From Ancalomicrobiaceae bacterium S20 (GTDB taxonomy: Bacteria; Pseudomonadota; Alphaproteobacteria; Rhizobiales; Ancalomicrobiaceae), in the NCBI GenBank assembly GCA_040269895.1, contig CP158568.1, forward strand, positions 2,884,716 to 2,948,715: a stretch of DNA of 64,000 bases, read 5' to 3'. The translations under genes were made by a program, and so were the position numbers. Shown here piece after piece: positions 1-9,669 of this stretch; the stretch's first letter is position 1; the number at the start of each line of letters is the position of its first letter. Below the pieces are notes generated by a model. It worked only from the letters and a program-made list of their open reading frames with translations. It searched no databases and was not told the DNA's origin.

Positions 1-645
1 GGGGTCGGCGGCGTGTGCATGGCGGTCGACGAGGTGTTCTCGCGCCGGGTCTCGAACGCCTTTTGCGCGATCCGACCGCCGGGCCACCATGCCGAGCGGA
101 GCCGCGCAATGGGCTTCTGCCTGTTCAACAACGCCGCCGCGGCGGCGCGCTGGGCGCAGCGCACCCACGGCGCCGAGCGCGTCGCGATCATGGATTTCGA
201 CGTCCACCACGGCAACGGCACCCAGGACATCTTCTGGAACGACGGCTCGGTGCTCTATGCCTCGACGCACCAGATGCCGCTCTATCCGGGCACCGGCGCG
301 CTGAACGAGACCGGCGAGAAGAACACGATCGTCAACGCGCCGCTCCGCTCCGGCGACGGCGGTGCGGAGTTCCGCGAGGCGTTCGAGATCGCGATCCTGC
401 CGCGCATCGCCGACTTCCGGCCGGACCTGATCGTGATCTCCGCCGGCTTCGACGGCCACCACCGCGATCCGCTCGGCGGGCTCAATCTGGTCGAAGCCGA
501 TTTCGCCTGGGCAACCGCCAAGCTCATGGACCTCGCCGATGCCCACGCGGGCGGGCGGCTCGTCTCCGTGCTCGAAGGCGGCTACGACCTCGAAGGGCTG
601 GCGAAGTCGGTCGCCGCCCACGTCATGACGCTGATGACGGCGTGA
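1..645 (+). CDS. Histone deacetylase family protein, 5' end outside the window
   Basis: This is a class II-type deacetylase fold enzyme, a zinc hydrolase that removes acetyl groups from lysine or polyamines; the substrate here is unknown. The frame is open from the first base, so the N-terminus lies upstream; 214 residues are visible. Family signatures in order are RPPGHHAE (the paired histidines of the active site), DVHHGNGT (Asp and His zinc ligands), SAGFDGHH (second Asp ligand) and LEGGYDL (the Gly-Gly-Tyr that contributes the catalytic tyrosine). All core residues are present. Its 3' end overlaps the convergent epimerase gene by 23 bp. In related genomes this gene often sits just before xseB and dxs; here two genes intervene. 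Confidence 0.93.
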   Translation, partial: GVGGVCMAVDEVFSRRVSNAFCAIRPPGHHAERSRAMGFCLFNNAAAAARWAQRTHGAERVAIMDFDVHHGNGTQDIFWNDGSVLYASTHQMPLYPGTGALNETGEKNTIVNAPLRSGDGGAEFREAFEIAILPRIADFRPDLIVISAGFDGHHRDPLGGLNLVEADFAWATAKLMDLADAHAGGRLVSVLEGGYDLEGLAKSVAAHVMTLMTA

Positions 646-1594
646 GCACACGACCCGCGCCGGCGGCGAAGGCACGCGCGGTCGCGGCCGCACCGACTTC
701 AAACGGCGTGACGTCGCCCCAGAACCGGCGCGCGAACTTCGAGCCGTCGACCCGGTAGGGCCGGTCCCAGGTGAAGCGCAGTTCGGCGAGCTCGCCGAAC
801 ATCGGCTGGATGATCCCCAACGCCGGCAACAGGCCGAGCGGGATCGCCAGCACGCGCGGCTTCACGCCGATCGCGGCGGCGCCGAGCGCCAGGATCTCGC
901 GCAGGGTCCGGGTCGGCGCCGAGGGCATGTGCCAGGCCTGCCCATAGGCGTCGTCGGGCGCATCGAGCAGCGTCTCGAGCGCCCTCCCGATATCCGGCAC
1001 ATAGGCGACATCGTGCGGCCGGTCGGCCGGCGCGACAAGCACGGCGGTGCGGCCGCGGGCGAGCGCGCCGAAGGCCATGTCGCCGAGGTGGGAATTGGTC
1101 ACGCCGGGCCCGTAGAAGTCAGGCGCCCTGAGCGCCGCGAAGCGCACGCGACCGGCGCGGGCGGCCTCCTGCCATTGCGCTGTCACCCCGACGCGCACTG
1201 CCGGCTTGCCCTTCGCCGGCGCGAAGGGCGTCTCTTCGGCAATCGGTCCGTCCTGCGGGCCGAACATGTAGAGATTGTCCAGAAACACGGTCTTCGCGCC
1301 GGTCGCCTCAGCGGCGGCCAGCAGATTGGCCATCGCGATCGGCCAATCCCGCGCCCAGATGCGCCGGTCGTAGACGAAGCCGGCGGTCATCGCGATGTGG
1401 CTGGCACTGCGCGTGACGGCCAACACGGCGTCTCGGTCGAGCAGGTCGGCACGCAGGAAGTCCGCGCCGGCCGCGAGATCGGCCGGCCGGGACCGCTGCA
1501 CGACCGTGACCGCGCGCCCCTTGGCGTGGAGGCGCTCGACGAGCGCGCGCCCGGTCGGGCCATATCCGAAAACGACGATCTTTTCCGCTGTCAT
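623..1594 (-). CDS. NAD(P)-dependent epimerase/dehydratase family protein (copy 1)
   Basis: An extended short-chain dehydrogenase-like protein of 323 residues; reaction unknown. A Rossmann nucleotide-binding motif GYGPTGR lies at residues 8-14 and the middle of the protein contains DNLYMFGP and APDFYGPG, typical of NAD-dependent epimerases acting on small or sugar substrates. The ATG at 1594 is chosen because AGGAGAG lies just upstream and the nucleotide-binding strand then begins near the N-terminus. It is divergent from a LysR regulator 83 bp away, the usual arrangement for a LysR-controlled target. A clear paralogue lies at the far end of the window (from 63068). Confidence 0.85.
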   Translation of the reverse strand: MTAEKIVVFGYGPTGRALVERLHAKGRAVTVVQRSRPADLAAGADFLRADLLDRDAVLAVTRSASHIAMTAGFVYDRRIWARDWPIAMANLLAAAEATGAKTVFLDNLYMFGPQDGPIAEETPFAPAKGKPAVRVGVTAQWQEAARAGRVRFAALRAPDFYGPGVTNSHLGDMAFGALARGRTAVLVAPADRPHDVAYVPDIGRALETLLDAPDDAYGQAWHMPSAPTRTLREILALGAAAIGVKPRVLAIPLGLLPALGIIQPMFGELAELRFTWDRPYRVDGSKFARRFWGDVTPFEVGAAATARAFAAGAGRVLTPSSAS

Positions 1595-1677
1595 GTCCGC
1601 TCTCCTGCTCCGGTCGTCCCGGCGACTGTCCGGGACCGGGTTTAGGCCTTCGATCGACATGATGGAAATGCATTGAT

Positions 1678-2643
1678 ATGATCCTGTTCATGCGTGAAGT
1701 GAATTTGGCCGGACTCGACCTCGATCTGCTGCCGGCGCTGGACGCGCTGCTCCGGCGGCGCAATGTCACGCGTGCGGCCAACGACGTCGGCCTCAGCCAG
1801 CCGGCAATGAGCCGAGCGCTGGCCCGGCTAAGAGCATTGTTCGGCGATCCGCTGCTGGTGCGCTCGGGCGGCGGGCTCGTGCCGACGCCGATGGCGGAGC
1901 GTCTGGCGCCGCGCGTAGTGGCCGCGCTGGAAGGCGTGCGGGCGGTGTTCCGCGAGCCGAGTTTCGACCCGTCCGCCGTGACGCGCACGATCCGGCTCGC
2001 CGCGACCGATGCGCAAGGCATCCTGATCCTGCCGGGCCTCGTCGCGCGCCTCGGCCGCGAGGCGCCCGGCATCGATCTCCAGATCGAGGCCTACGGGCCC
2101 GACCTGCACGATCGCCTGTCGAAAGGCACGCTCGACGCCGTGTTCGGGCTCGCGAACCAGCCGCTGCCGGCGGGCACGATCAGCGAGCCGATCGTGCGCG
2201 ACCGGCTCGCGCTCGTCATGCGGCGCGGACACCCGAGAGCCGATACAAGCTGGACGCTCGCCGACTATGCTAGCGTCGACCATGTCGCGGTCTCGATCTT
2301 CGGCGACGGTCGGACCGAGATCGACGCGGCGCTGGCCGCAATCGGGCTCACGCGCCGGATCGCGCTCGTCACGCCCTCCTTCGCCACGGCGCTCGCGACC
2401 GTCGCCGCCGGCGACATGGTCGCGACGCTCGCCGGCACGCTGGCGCGCCGGTTCGTCGACGCCTTCGATCTAAAGGTCGTGGAGGCGCCGGTGCCGAACC
2501 CGATCCTCGACCTGACGCTCGTCTCGCATGCGGTCCGGGCCTCCGATCCGGTGCTGGTCTGGTTCCGGGCGCTGGTCCGCGCTGTGGCGGAAGAGGTCCA
2601 TGCGACCTGGGGTGATGCGGGCCCTCGCGCGGTCGATGGTTGA
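1678..2643 (+). CDS. LysR family transcriptional regulator
   Basis: A 321-residue LysR-type regulator. Residues about 10-70 form the winged helix-turn-helix (LDLLPALDALL, then AANDVGLSQPAMSRALARLR), followed by the periplasmic-binding-protein-like effector domain (from about residue 100, TIRLAATD). It is divergent from the epimerase gene and probably controls that gene and itself from the 83-bp gap, which is richer in A+T than its surroundings. The effector is not predictable. The ATG at 1678 has no strong ribosome binding site; an in-frame ATG at 1690 is an alternative start. Confidence 0.92.
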   Translation: MILFMREVNLAGLDLDLLPALDALLRRRNVTRAANDVGLSQPAMSRALARLRALFGDPLLVRSGGGLVPTPMAERLAPRVVAALEGVRAVFREPSFDPSAVTRTIRLAATDAQGILILPGLVARLGREAPGIDLQIEAYGPDLHDRLSKGTLDAVFGLANQPLPAGTISEPIVRDRLALVMRRGHPRADTSWTLADYASVDHVAVSIFGDGRTEIDAALAAIGLTRRIALVTPSFATALATVAAGDMVATLAGTLARRFVDAFDLKVVEAPVPNPILDLTLVSHAVRASDPVLVWFRALVRAVAEEVHATWGDAGPRAVDG

Positions 2644-2712
2644 CGGTCGACGGTTGACTCCCGCCGCCGGGCGGCGTTTCCCTCTCATGCCGAGCGGAGA
2701 CGACCGAATCCG

Positions 2713-2970
2713 ATGACCGACACTGCCCAGCCGAACGCCGATGTCGCCGCCCTCTCGTTCGAGAAGGCGCTCGCGGAACTGGAAACGATCGTCGCCAAGC
2801 TCGAGCGCGGCGACGTGCCGCTCGAGGAGTCGATCACGGCCTATGAACGCGGCGAGGCGCTGAAGGCGCATTGCAGCCGGCTGCTGACCGCGGCCGAGGC
2901 GCGCGTCGACAAGATCCGGCTCTCGGCCGACGGCGCCCCGGTCGGCGCCGAGCCTCTCGACGTGGACTGA
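2713..2970 (+). CDS. xseB: Exodeoxyribonuclease VII small subunit
   Basis: XseB is the small subunit of exodeoxyribonuclease VII, which degrades single-stranded DNA and works with XseA (not in this window). The 85-residue protein has the family core: [18 protein letters not shown], then [15 protein letters not shown], and a short helical tail ([17 protein letters not shown]). Length and motifs are normal. It lies directly upstream of dxs, an arrangement common in alphaproteobacteria, so the two are probably cotranscribed. Confidence 0.95.
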   Translation: MTDTAQPNADVAALSFEKALAELETIVAKLERGDVPLEESITAYERGEALKAHCSRLLTAAEARVDKIRLSADGAPVGAEPLDVD

Positions 2971-3143
2971 GAGAGCGGCAAGCCGTTCAACGCCGTCGAG
3001 CGCGCCCCTCCTCCCGCGACACCATCCCGATTTGCGCCGGTTTTGCCGGTGAAGTATGCGTGGGCGTGCCGCCCGTGCGTTCCCGCGGGCCGTTTGCGGC
3101 GATCCGTTCCGGCTCGCCCGTGCCCCGGAGGCTCGTGTCGCCC

Positions 3144-5072
3144 GTGTCGAAACCGCCCCTCACGCCGCTGCTCGATACCGTGCCGACGCCCGACAAGCTC
3201 CGGGCGCTGCCCGCCGCCGCGCTGCGCCAGGTCGCCGACGAGCTGCGCGCCGAGACGATCGACGCGGTCTCGGTCACCGGCGGCCATCTCGGTGCCGGGC
3301 TCGGGGTGGTCGAGTTGACGGTGGCGCTGCACTACGTGTTCGATACGCCGCGCGACCGGCTGATCTGGGACGTCGGCCATCAGGCCTATCCGCACAAGAT
3401 TCTGACCGGCCGGCGCGACCGGATCCGCACGCTGCGCCAGCCGGGCGGGCTTTCGGGCTTCACCAAGCGCGACGAAAGCGATTACGATCCTTTCGGCACC
3501 GCGCATTCCTCGACGTCGATCTCGGCGGGACTCGGCATGGCGGTCGCGAGCGATCTCTCCAGCGACGACAACCGCGTCGTGGCGGTGATCGGCGACGGCT
3601 CGATGTCGGCCGGCATGGCCTACGAGGCGATGAACAATGCCGGCGCGCTCGGCGCCCGGCTGATCGTCATCCTCAACGACAACGACATGGCGATCGCGCC
3701 CCCGACCGGCGCGATGAGCGCCTATCTGGCGCGGCTGGTCTCCTCGCGGACGTTCCTGAGCCTGCGCGATTTCGGCAAGCAGCTCGCCAGGCGGCTGCCG
3801 AAGTTCATGGAGATCGGCGCCAAGCGAGCGGAGGAATTCGCCCGCGGCCTCGCCATGGGCGGCACGCTGTTCGAGGAACTCGGCTTCTACTATGTCGGCC
3901 CGATCGACGGGCACAATCTCGATCACCTGCTCCCCGTTCTGAAGAACGTCCGCGATGCCGGGCACGGCCCGATCCTGGTCCATGTCGTGACGCAGAAGGG
4001 CAAGGGCTACGCGCCGGCGGAGGCCGCTGCCGACAAGTATCACGGCGTCGCCAAGTTCGACGTGATCACCGGCAAGCAGGCAAAACCGAAAGCCAACGCG
4101 CCGGCCTATACGCGCGTCTTCGCCGATAGCCTGATCCAGCACGCCGCCGCCGACGACAAGGTCGTCGCGATCACCGCCGCGATGCCGTCCGGCACCGGGC
4201 TCGACCAGTTCGGCGCGCTGTTCCCGGATCGCACCTTCGACGTCGGCATCGCCGAGCAGCACGCCGTGACCTTCGCGGCCGGCATGGCGACCGAGGGCTA
4301 CAAGCCGTTCTGCGCGATCTACTCGACCTTCCTGCAGCGCGGCTACGATCAGGTCGTCCACGACGTGGCGCTGCAGAAGCTGCCGGTCAGGTTCCCGATC
4401 GACCGCGCCGGGCTGGTCGGCGCCGACGGCGCGACCCATGCGGGATCGTTCGACCTCGCCTTCCTCGGCTGCCTGCCGCATTTCGTCATCATGGCACCGG
4501 CCGACGAGGCCGAACTCATGCACATGGTCGCGACCTCGATCGCGATCGACGATCGTCCGAGCGCGTTCCGCTTCCCGCGCGGCGAGGGCGTCGGCGTCGA
4601 CCTGCCGCTCGAAGGCCGGCCGCTCGAGATCGGCCGCGGCCGGATCGTGCGCGAGGGCTCCAAGATCGCGATCCTGTCGCTCGGCACCCGGCTCAAGGCG
4701 GCTATCGAGGCGGCCGAGACGCTCGACGGCTATGGCCTGTCGACCACGGTCGCCGACGCGCGCTTCATGAAGCCGCTCGACCATGATCTGATCGCCCGGC
4801 TCGCCCGCGAGCACGAAGTTCTGATCACGATCGAGGAAGGCTCGGTCGGCGGCTTCGGCAGCCATGTCCTGCAGTATCTCGCCGAGATCGGCGCGCTCGA
4901 CCGTGGGCTCAAGATCCGGCCGATGGTGTTGCCCGACGTGTTCATCGATCACGGCGCGCCGGAGGCGATGTACAAGGCGGCGGGGCTGGACGCGGCCGGT
5001 ATCGTACGGACCGCCTTCGCCGCGCTCGGCCGGGCCGAGGCGCTGGCCGACGCCTCGGGCCTCCGTGCCTGA
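3144..5072 (+). CDS. dxs: 1-deoxy-D-xylulose-5-phosphate synthase
   Basis: Catalyses the first step of the MEP isoprenoid pathway: pyruvate plus glyceraldehyde 3-phosphate gives 1-deoxyxylulose 5-phosphate, with thiamine diphosphate. The thiamine-binding GDGSMSAG...NN segment, the IDGHN motif, the catalytic-glutamate motif GIAEQHAVT and the transketolase C-terminal domain are all present. No ATG exists near the conserved N-terminus. The likely start is GTG at 3144 (642 residues, normal length); GTG at 3135 is also in frame and lies 3 nt behind a GGAGG at 3127-3131. It follows xseB by about 170 bp. ispE and a polyprenyl synthase of the same pathway are elsewhere in the window. Confidence 0.94.
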   Translation: MSKPPLTPLLDTVPTPDKLRALPAAALRQVADELRAETIDAVSVTGGHLGAGLGVVELTVALHYVFDTPRDRLIWDVGHQAYPHKILTGRRDRIRTLRQPGGLSGFTKRDESDYDPFGTAHSSTSISAGLGMAVASDLSSDDNRVVAVIGDGSMSAGMAYEAMNNAGALGARLIVILNDNDMAIAPPTGAMSAYLARLVSSRTFLSLRDFGKQLARRLPKFMEIGAKRAEEFARGLAMGGTLFEELGFYYVGPIDGHNLDHLLPVLKNVRDAGHGPILVHVVTQKGKGYAPAEAAADKYHGVAKFDVITGKQAKPKANAPAYTRVFADSLIQHAAADDKVVAITAAMPSGTGLDQFGALFPDRTFDVGIAEQHAVTFAAGMATEGYKPFCAIYSTFLQRGYDQVVHDVALQKLPVRFPIDRAGLVGADGATHAGSFDLAFLGCLPHFVIMAPADEAELMHMVATSIAIDDRPSAFRFPRGEGVGVDLPLEGRPLEIGRGRIVREGSKIAILSLGTRLKAAIEAAETLDGYGLSTTVADARFMKPLDHDLIARLAREHEVLITIEEGSVGGFGSHVLQYLAEIGALDRGLKIRPMVLPDVFIDHGAPEAMYKAAGLDAAGIVRTAFAALGRAEALADASGLRA

Positions 5073-5228
5073 TCGACGCCCGACCTGTGGCATGAGCGCC
5101 GCGCAGGCCGGATCGGGCACGAACCGGACTGGCAAATTTGCACAAACGGCTTACATCGGCGGCAACCATACCGGCGCCGGCTCGGCTCGACGTCGTGACC
5201 GGGCTTTGGCCGCGAGAGGACACGCGCA

Positions 5229-5846
5229 ATGAACCTGAAGGCGATCCGGCTGTTTCTGTGGGTGATGGTCGCGGTCGCCGCGGTCGTCGCGGGGGGCTTC
5301 GCGGTCTACACCAAGTTCGGCAAGAGCGCCGCGACCGAGGCCGGGCTCTCGAAGCCGATGACCGGGATCGGCGGGCCGTTCGAACTGATCGACCAGACCG
5401 GCAAGCCGTTCACCGACAAGTCGCTGCCCGGCCAGCCGACCGCGATGTTCTTCGGCTACACGCACTGCCCGGACGTCTGTCCGACCACGCTCGGCGAGGC
5501 GCAGGTCTGGTTCAAGGATCTCGGACCCGCCGCCGACAAGTTGCGCTTCGTGTTCGTGACCGTCGATCCCGAGCGCGACACGCCGGAAGTGATGAAGGGT
5601 TATCTCGGCGCCTTCGGCGACCGGTTCATGGGTCTGACCGGCGCGGCCGACAAGGTCGCCGCCATGCTCAAGTCCTATCACGTGTTCTCGCGCAAGGTGC
5701 CGGACCCGAACGGCAAGGATTATACGCTGGACCACACGGCGGCGATCTACCTGCTCGACGCGCAGGGCCGCTTCGTCGGCATCATCAACTACCAGGAAGA
5801 GACCGCGAAGGCCGAGGCCAAGCTGAAGGCGCTGATCGGGAGCTGA
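5229..5846 (+). CDS. SCO1/SenC family copper protein
   Basis: A membrane-anchored thioredoxin-fold protein of the Sco family, which delivers copper to, or reduces, the CuA site of cytochrome c oxidase in the periplasm. The 205-residue protein starts with one hydrophobic anchor (residues about 7-27, LFLWVMVAVAAVVAGG). It has the copper-binding CPDVC (CxxxC) motif near residue 80 and the third ligand His in DHTAAIYLLD. It is followed at once by a tiny membrane-protein gene and tlyA, all on the same strand. In many relatives dxs and tlyA are neighbours, so these two genes look inserted between them. Confidence 0.93.
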   Translation: MNLKAIRLFLWVMVAVAAVVAGGFAVYTKFGKSAATEAGLSKPMTGIGGPFELIDQTGKPFTDKSLPGQPTAMFFGYTHCPDVCPTTLGEAQVWFKDLGPAADKLRFVFVTVDPERDTPEVMKGYLGAFGDRFMGLTGAADKVAAMLKSYHVFSRKVPDPNGKDYTLDHTAAIYLLDAQGRFVGIINYQEETAKAEAKLKALIGS

Positions 5847-5904
5847 CGCCGATCCCGACGCGGAAGCCCTTCCGCGTCGCCACGACCGGGCCTATGATCG
5901 CACC

Positions 5905-6051
5905 ATGACCACCGCCGAACGCCGAACCGCGCTCTTCGTCGGCGTGCCGACCGCCGTCGTCGCGTTCGGCACGGCCGGCTGGCTCTGGCTGCGCTATGGG
6001 CACGGGGTCTATCTCGACATGCTGCTCGGCGCCGTCGCGGCCTGCCTCTGA
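5905..6051 (+). CDS. Small putative membrane protein (48 residues)
   Basis: A short reading frame between the Sco gene and tlyA. It encodes MTTAERRTALFVGVP, a hydrophobic stretch (VPTAVVAFGTAGWLWL, about residues 14-30), a short polar turn RYGHGVYLD and a second hydrophobic end, MLLGAVAACL. GC-rich third positions match the neighbouring genes, which supports coding. No family was recognised. Position 58 bp after the Sco gene and 53 bp before tlyA suggests cotranscription. A role next to a cytochrome-oxidase assembly factor is possible but is only a guess from location. Confidence 0.5.
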   Translation: MTTAERRTALFVGVPTAVVAFGTAGWLWLRYGHGVYLDMLLGAVAACL

Positions 6052-6104
6052 GCAGACCCGCCCGCCCTCCTCTCGAAGTCTCCCCTCAAAGTCTTCCCTC
6101 ACCC

Positions 6105-6848
6105 ATGTCCCGCCGCCGCCTCGACCAGATCCTCGCCGAGCGCGGGCTCGCGCCGAGCCGGGCGCGCGCCCGCGACGCGATCCTGCGCGGCGAAGTCCGC
6201 GTCGAAGGCAAGGTCGAGACCAAGCCGGGCGCCATGGTCGCCGAGACCGCGACGATCGCGATCGACGATCCGGCCGGCGCCTATGTGTCGCGGTCGGCCT
6301 TGAAGCTCAAATCGGCGCTGGCGCATTTCGGCCTCTCGGTCGCGGGCGCCCGCGCGCTCGACGTCGGCGCCTCGACCGGCGGCTTCACGCAGGTGCTGCT
6401 GGAGGCCGGCGCCGCGTCGGTGGTCGCGATCGATGTCGGGCACGGCCAGTTGCACGCCACGATCGCTGGCGATCCACGCGTCCGCTCGATCGAGGGGCTG
6501 AATGCCCGCGATCTCGACGACGCCCATCTCGGCTTCGCGCCGGATGTCGTGGTCGCCGACGTCAGTTTCATCTCGCTGAAGCTCGCGCTGCCACCGGCGC
6601 TGCGGCTCGCGCGGCCCGGCGCGCTCGGCGTCTTCCTGGTGAAGCCGCAGTTCGAGGTCGGCCGCGAGGCGATCGGCAAGGGCGGGCTGGTCAAGGACGA
6701 AGCGGCGGCGCAGGCCGCGGTCGAGGGCATCGCCGCGTTCCTGGAGGCCGGCGGCTGGCGCGTGCGCGGCCGCATGGCCTCGCCGATCGCGGGCGGCGAC
6801 GGCAACCAGGAATTCCTGATAGCCGCCGAGAAGTCGCCTTCAGCCTGA
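6105..6848 (+). CDS. tlyA: TlyA family rRNA (cytidine-2'-O)-methyltransferase
   Basis: A 247-residue protein with an N-terminal S4 RNA-binding domain (RRRLDQILAERGLAPSRARA, residues 3-60) and a C-terminal FtsJ-like methyltransferase domain. The SAM-binding motif is ALDVGASTGGFTQVLLEAGA; VVADVSFISL and LVKPQFEVGRE follow, as in TlyA. In mycobacteria TlyA methylates the ribose of cytidines in 16S and 23S rRNA; older annotations call it hemolysin A. Length is normal for the family. It belongs to the dxs-proximal group of genes. Confidence 0.93.
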   Translation: MSRRRLDQILAERGLAPSRARARDAILRGEVRVEGKVETKPGAMVAETATIAIDDPAGAYVSRSALKLKSALAHFGLSVAGARALDVGASTGGFTQVLLEAGAASVVAIDVGHGQLHATIAGDPRVRSIEGLNARDLDDAHLGFAPDVVVADVSFISLKLALPPALRLARPGALGVFLVKPQFEVGREAIGKGGLVKDEAAAQAAVEGIAAFLEAGGWRVRGRMASPIAGGDGNQEFLIAAEKSPSA

Positions 6849-6874
6849 GTTCGCGTTGGCCGCCGACGCGCCCG

Positions 6875-7426
6875 TCACTTCACCACGGCGCAGGCAACGC
6901 GGCCGCCGGCGCCGCCGATCGGCTGCGACATGTGATCGTCCGGCCCGGCATGGATGATGATCGAGCCGCCGGTCTCGCCGATCAGGCCGTGAGCGCCGCG
7001 CAGCGCGATCAGCGATGTCAGGAATTCGGCGCCGGCCGAGCCGTCGGCGGCGACGACCAGATTGGGCAGATCGCCCATATGCGGGCCCTTCGGATTGGCA
7101 AGGCCGTGTTCGCGGCCGGAATGGTCGGCATGGCCGCCGGCCTTCTTGAACGCGTCAGCGGCGTCCGAGCAGTCGCCGACCGCGTGCAGATGCAGGCCGT
7201 GCTTGCCCGGCGTGAGCGACCCCGGCGCGATCGCGATATCGATCAGGAGCCCGGTCGGCAGCTGCTTCAACGTGGCCTTGCCGATCGTCTTGCCGGCGGT
7301 CGACTGGAACTCGGTGGTGACGGCGTCATCGGCCGCTCGTGCCGGGGCGACGGTGCCCGAGCCCGCGAGCATCGTGACCAGAAGCGCCGCCCCGAGGGCG
7401 GTCCGGGTGAAGGCAACAGACGTCAT
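6875..7426 (-). CDS. sodC: Periplasmic Cu/Zn superoxide dismutase
   Basis: Converts superoxide to oxygen and hydrogen peroxide in the periplasm. The 183-residue precursor begins with a cleavable signal (about residues 5-29, ending APARA) and has the copper-ligand segment GKHGLHLHAVGDC, the zinc-loop GGHADH, the HMGDLPN motif and the C-terminal GGAGGRVACAVV with the disulfide Cys. The ATG at 7426 is chosen because GAGGAGG lies 8 nt upstream and the signal peptide follows directly. The gene converges on tlyA with only 26 bp between stops. Confidence 0.95.
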   Translation of the reverse strand: MTSVAFTRTALGAALLVTMLAGSGTVAPARAADDAVTTEFQSTAGKTIGKATLKQLPTGLLIDIAIAPGSLTPGKHGLHLHAVGDCSDAADAFKKAGGHADHSGREHGLANPKGPHMGDLPNLVVAADGSAGAEFLTSLIALRGAHGLIGETGGSIIIHAGPDDHMSQPIGGAGGRVACAVVK

Positions 7427-7605
7427 TGGCGATCCTCCTCGTTGTCGACGGGGCTGTTCGAGCGCCTCGAATGCACCCCGTCCGGCCTCTTGTGCAGGCC
7501 GAATCCGGCCGGAGTATTTCACATGAGGCGGTCGTTGCTCTAAACCAGTCGCCACGTTCGGCCACGCGGCCGCAAGTGAACCCCGGACCGGATCGAATTC
7601 CCCTC

Positions 7606-8837
7606 ATGCAGACCACAGAGACAGTGACCGTCGCGGCGATCGGCCACAAGGGCGACGGCGTCGCCGAGACGCCGACCGGTCGGGTGTTCGTCCCCGGCAG
7701 CCTGCCCGGCGAGACGGTCACGATCGCGCGCGACGGCGAGCGCGGGCGGATCATATCGATCGAGGCGCCGAGCGCCGACCGGATCGCGGCGGCCTGCCGG
7801 CACGTCGGCACTTGCGGCGGCTGCAGCCTGCAGCACATGGCGCCGGCGGCCTATCTCGCCTTCAAGCGCCAGTCGGTGATCGACGCTTTTGCCGACCGCG
7901 GCATCGAGGTTTCCGTTGCCGAGACCGTGCCGGTCGAGGCGCATTCGCGCCGGCGCGCGGTCATCGCCGTCCAGCGCCAGGAGGGCCGGCTGGTGGTCGG
8001 CTTCCGCGAGCGGCTGAGCCACACGGTCGCGCCGGCCGAGGGCTGCCTCGTGGTGACGCCGGCGATCGCGGCGGCGATGCCGAAGCTGGCGGAGCTGTGC
8101 GATCTCCTGACCTTCGGCAAAAGGGCGCGATCTGCACCGTGCTCGACACCGAGACCGGACTCGATCTGGCCATTGCCGAAGCCGAACTGCCCGACAAGCG
8201 CCGGGCGCAGGCGATCGAGCGGGCGATGCGGCTCGGCTTCGCCCGGCTGGCGATCGGCGGCGAGCTGATCGTCGAGGCGCGGGCGCCGCAGTTGACGTTC
8301 GGCGGCGTCGCGGTGCACCCGGCGCCGGGTGCGTTCATCCAGGCGGTCGCCAGCGCCGAAGCGACCATCGCCGACATGGTCGCGGCAGCAACGGAAGGAT
8401 CGAAGCGGATCCTCGACCTCTTCGCGGGCTCCGGCACCTTCACCCTGCGGCTCGCCCGCCACGCGCCGGTGCATGCGGTCGAGGCCGAGAAGACCGCGCT
8501 CGCCGCGCTCGACAAGGCCTGGCGTTTTGCGCGCGGCCTGAAGCTCGTTTCGACCGAGGCGCGCGATCTCTATCGCCGGCCGTTCCTGCCGAAGGAACTG
8601 GAGAAGTTCGACGCCGTGGTGTTCGATCCGCCGCGCGACGGCGCCGCGCCGGTCGCCAAGGAGATCGCGCGATCGAAGGTGCCGCTGGTCGTCGCCGTCT
8701 CCTGCAATCCCGCGACGCTCGCCCGCGATGCGCGCTATCTGGTCGACGGCGGCTACCGGATCGACACGGTCGTACCGGTCGACCAGTTCCTATGGTCGCA
8801 CCATGTGGAAGCCGTGGCGGTGTTCCGGCGGGGGTGA
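7606..8837 (+). CDS. TrmA/RumA-family RNA (uracil-5-)methyltransferase, interrupted by one frameshift
   Basis: An RNA m5U methyltransferase of the RlmD/TrmA class. The first frame (7606 to about 8122) carries a TRAM-like N-terminus and the [4Fe-4S] cysteines CRHVGTCGGC plus EGC. The second frame (to 8837) carries the SAM site DLFAGSGTFTLRLA and the catalytic-cysteine motif SCNPATLARD. The two join at an AAAA run at 8119-8122: one missing base would restore a 410-residue protein of normal length. A consensus error is more likely than decay, because both halves are otherwise fully conserved. RlmD versus TrmA cannot be decided here. Confidence 0.88.
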
Positions 8838-8997
8838 GCGGTCGTTCCCGCGTTATCCGCAGCTTCCCGTTTCGCGGATATGTGATCTTCTCGCCGTAAG
8901 CTGGTGAGCGGTTCGAGGTCGTGACTATTCTCGAAGGTGATCGCGACCTGGATGCCTTCTTCCAGGTTGCGGATGATCCTGACCCGCCGGAGCCCCC

Positions 8998-9639
8998 ATG
9001 ACCGCCTCGCCGCTCGTCGCCTCCTATTTCGCCGCCATGCTCTACATCCTGTCGCCCGGCCCCGCCGTGCTCGCGCTCGTCGGCATCGGCGCTTCCAAGG
9101 GACGCGCGCCGGCGGCCTACTTCGTGACCGGGCATCTCGCCGGCGACACGCTCTGGTGCGGGCTGGCAATCTTCGCGCTGGTCGGCGCCAAGGTGGTCGA
9201 TCCGGTGCTGTTCGAGGTGCTCGCGCTCGCCTGCGGCGGCTATCTCGCCTATCTCGGCTGGCGCGGCGTGACCGCGCGGTCGGCGCGCGCCGCCGAGGAC
9301 GTCATCGGCACGCGGCCGTTCCGGCGCGGCATCCTGTTCGGCCTCACCAATCCGAAGAGCTATCCGGTCGCGCTGGCGATGTTCACCGCGCTCTTCGCCG
9401 GCACCTCGCAGACGCTCGGCTTCGCCGACCTGCCGGGCCTGGTCGCGGTCGCCTTCGCGGGCTTTCTGACCGCCAATGTGATCCTGGTCTGGATCGTCGG
9501 GACCGCGCCGCTCCGGCGGCTCTATCTCACCCATGCGGTCTGGATCATCCGCGTCACTGGCGGGCTGTTCCTCGTCTTCGCGGCGACGACGATCACCGAC
9601 GCGCTGCCGAAGCTCGTGCACCGGATCACCAACCGGTAA
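8998..9639 (+). CDS. LysE family amino-acid exporter (copy 1)
   Basis: An inner-membrane exporter of the LysE/RhtB superfamily, which exports amino acids such as lysine, threonine or homoserine lactone; the substrate is not predictable. The 213-residue protein has about six hydrophobic segments, the N-terminal family signature LSPGPAVLALVGIGASKG and the conserved NPKSYPVAL motif in the middle. A Lrp-type regulator lies 210 bp downstream on the same strand, and exporters of this kind are often Lrp-controlled. A perfect hairpin separates the two. The window has a second LysE protein at 20524-21156. Confidence 0.9.
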   Translation: MTASPLVASYFAAMLYILSPGPAVLALVGIGASKGRAPAAYFVTGHLAGDTLWCGLAIFALVGAKVVDPVLFEVLALACGGYLAYLGWRGVTARSARAAEDVIGTRPFRRGILFGLTNPKSYPVALAMFTALFAGTSQTLGFADLPGLVAVAFAGFLTANVILVWIVGTAPLRRLYLTHAVWIIRVTGGLFLVFAATTITDALPKLVHRITNR

Positions 9640-9669
9640 GGCGTCGGCCCGACCGGGATCGGACAAAAA

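Noticed and set aside
2841-5135. A 764-residue minus-strand frame over dxs
   Set aside because: Same kind of antisense artefact; dxs is unambiguous.
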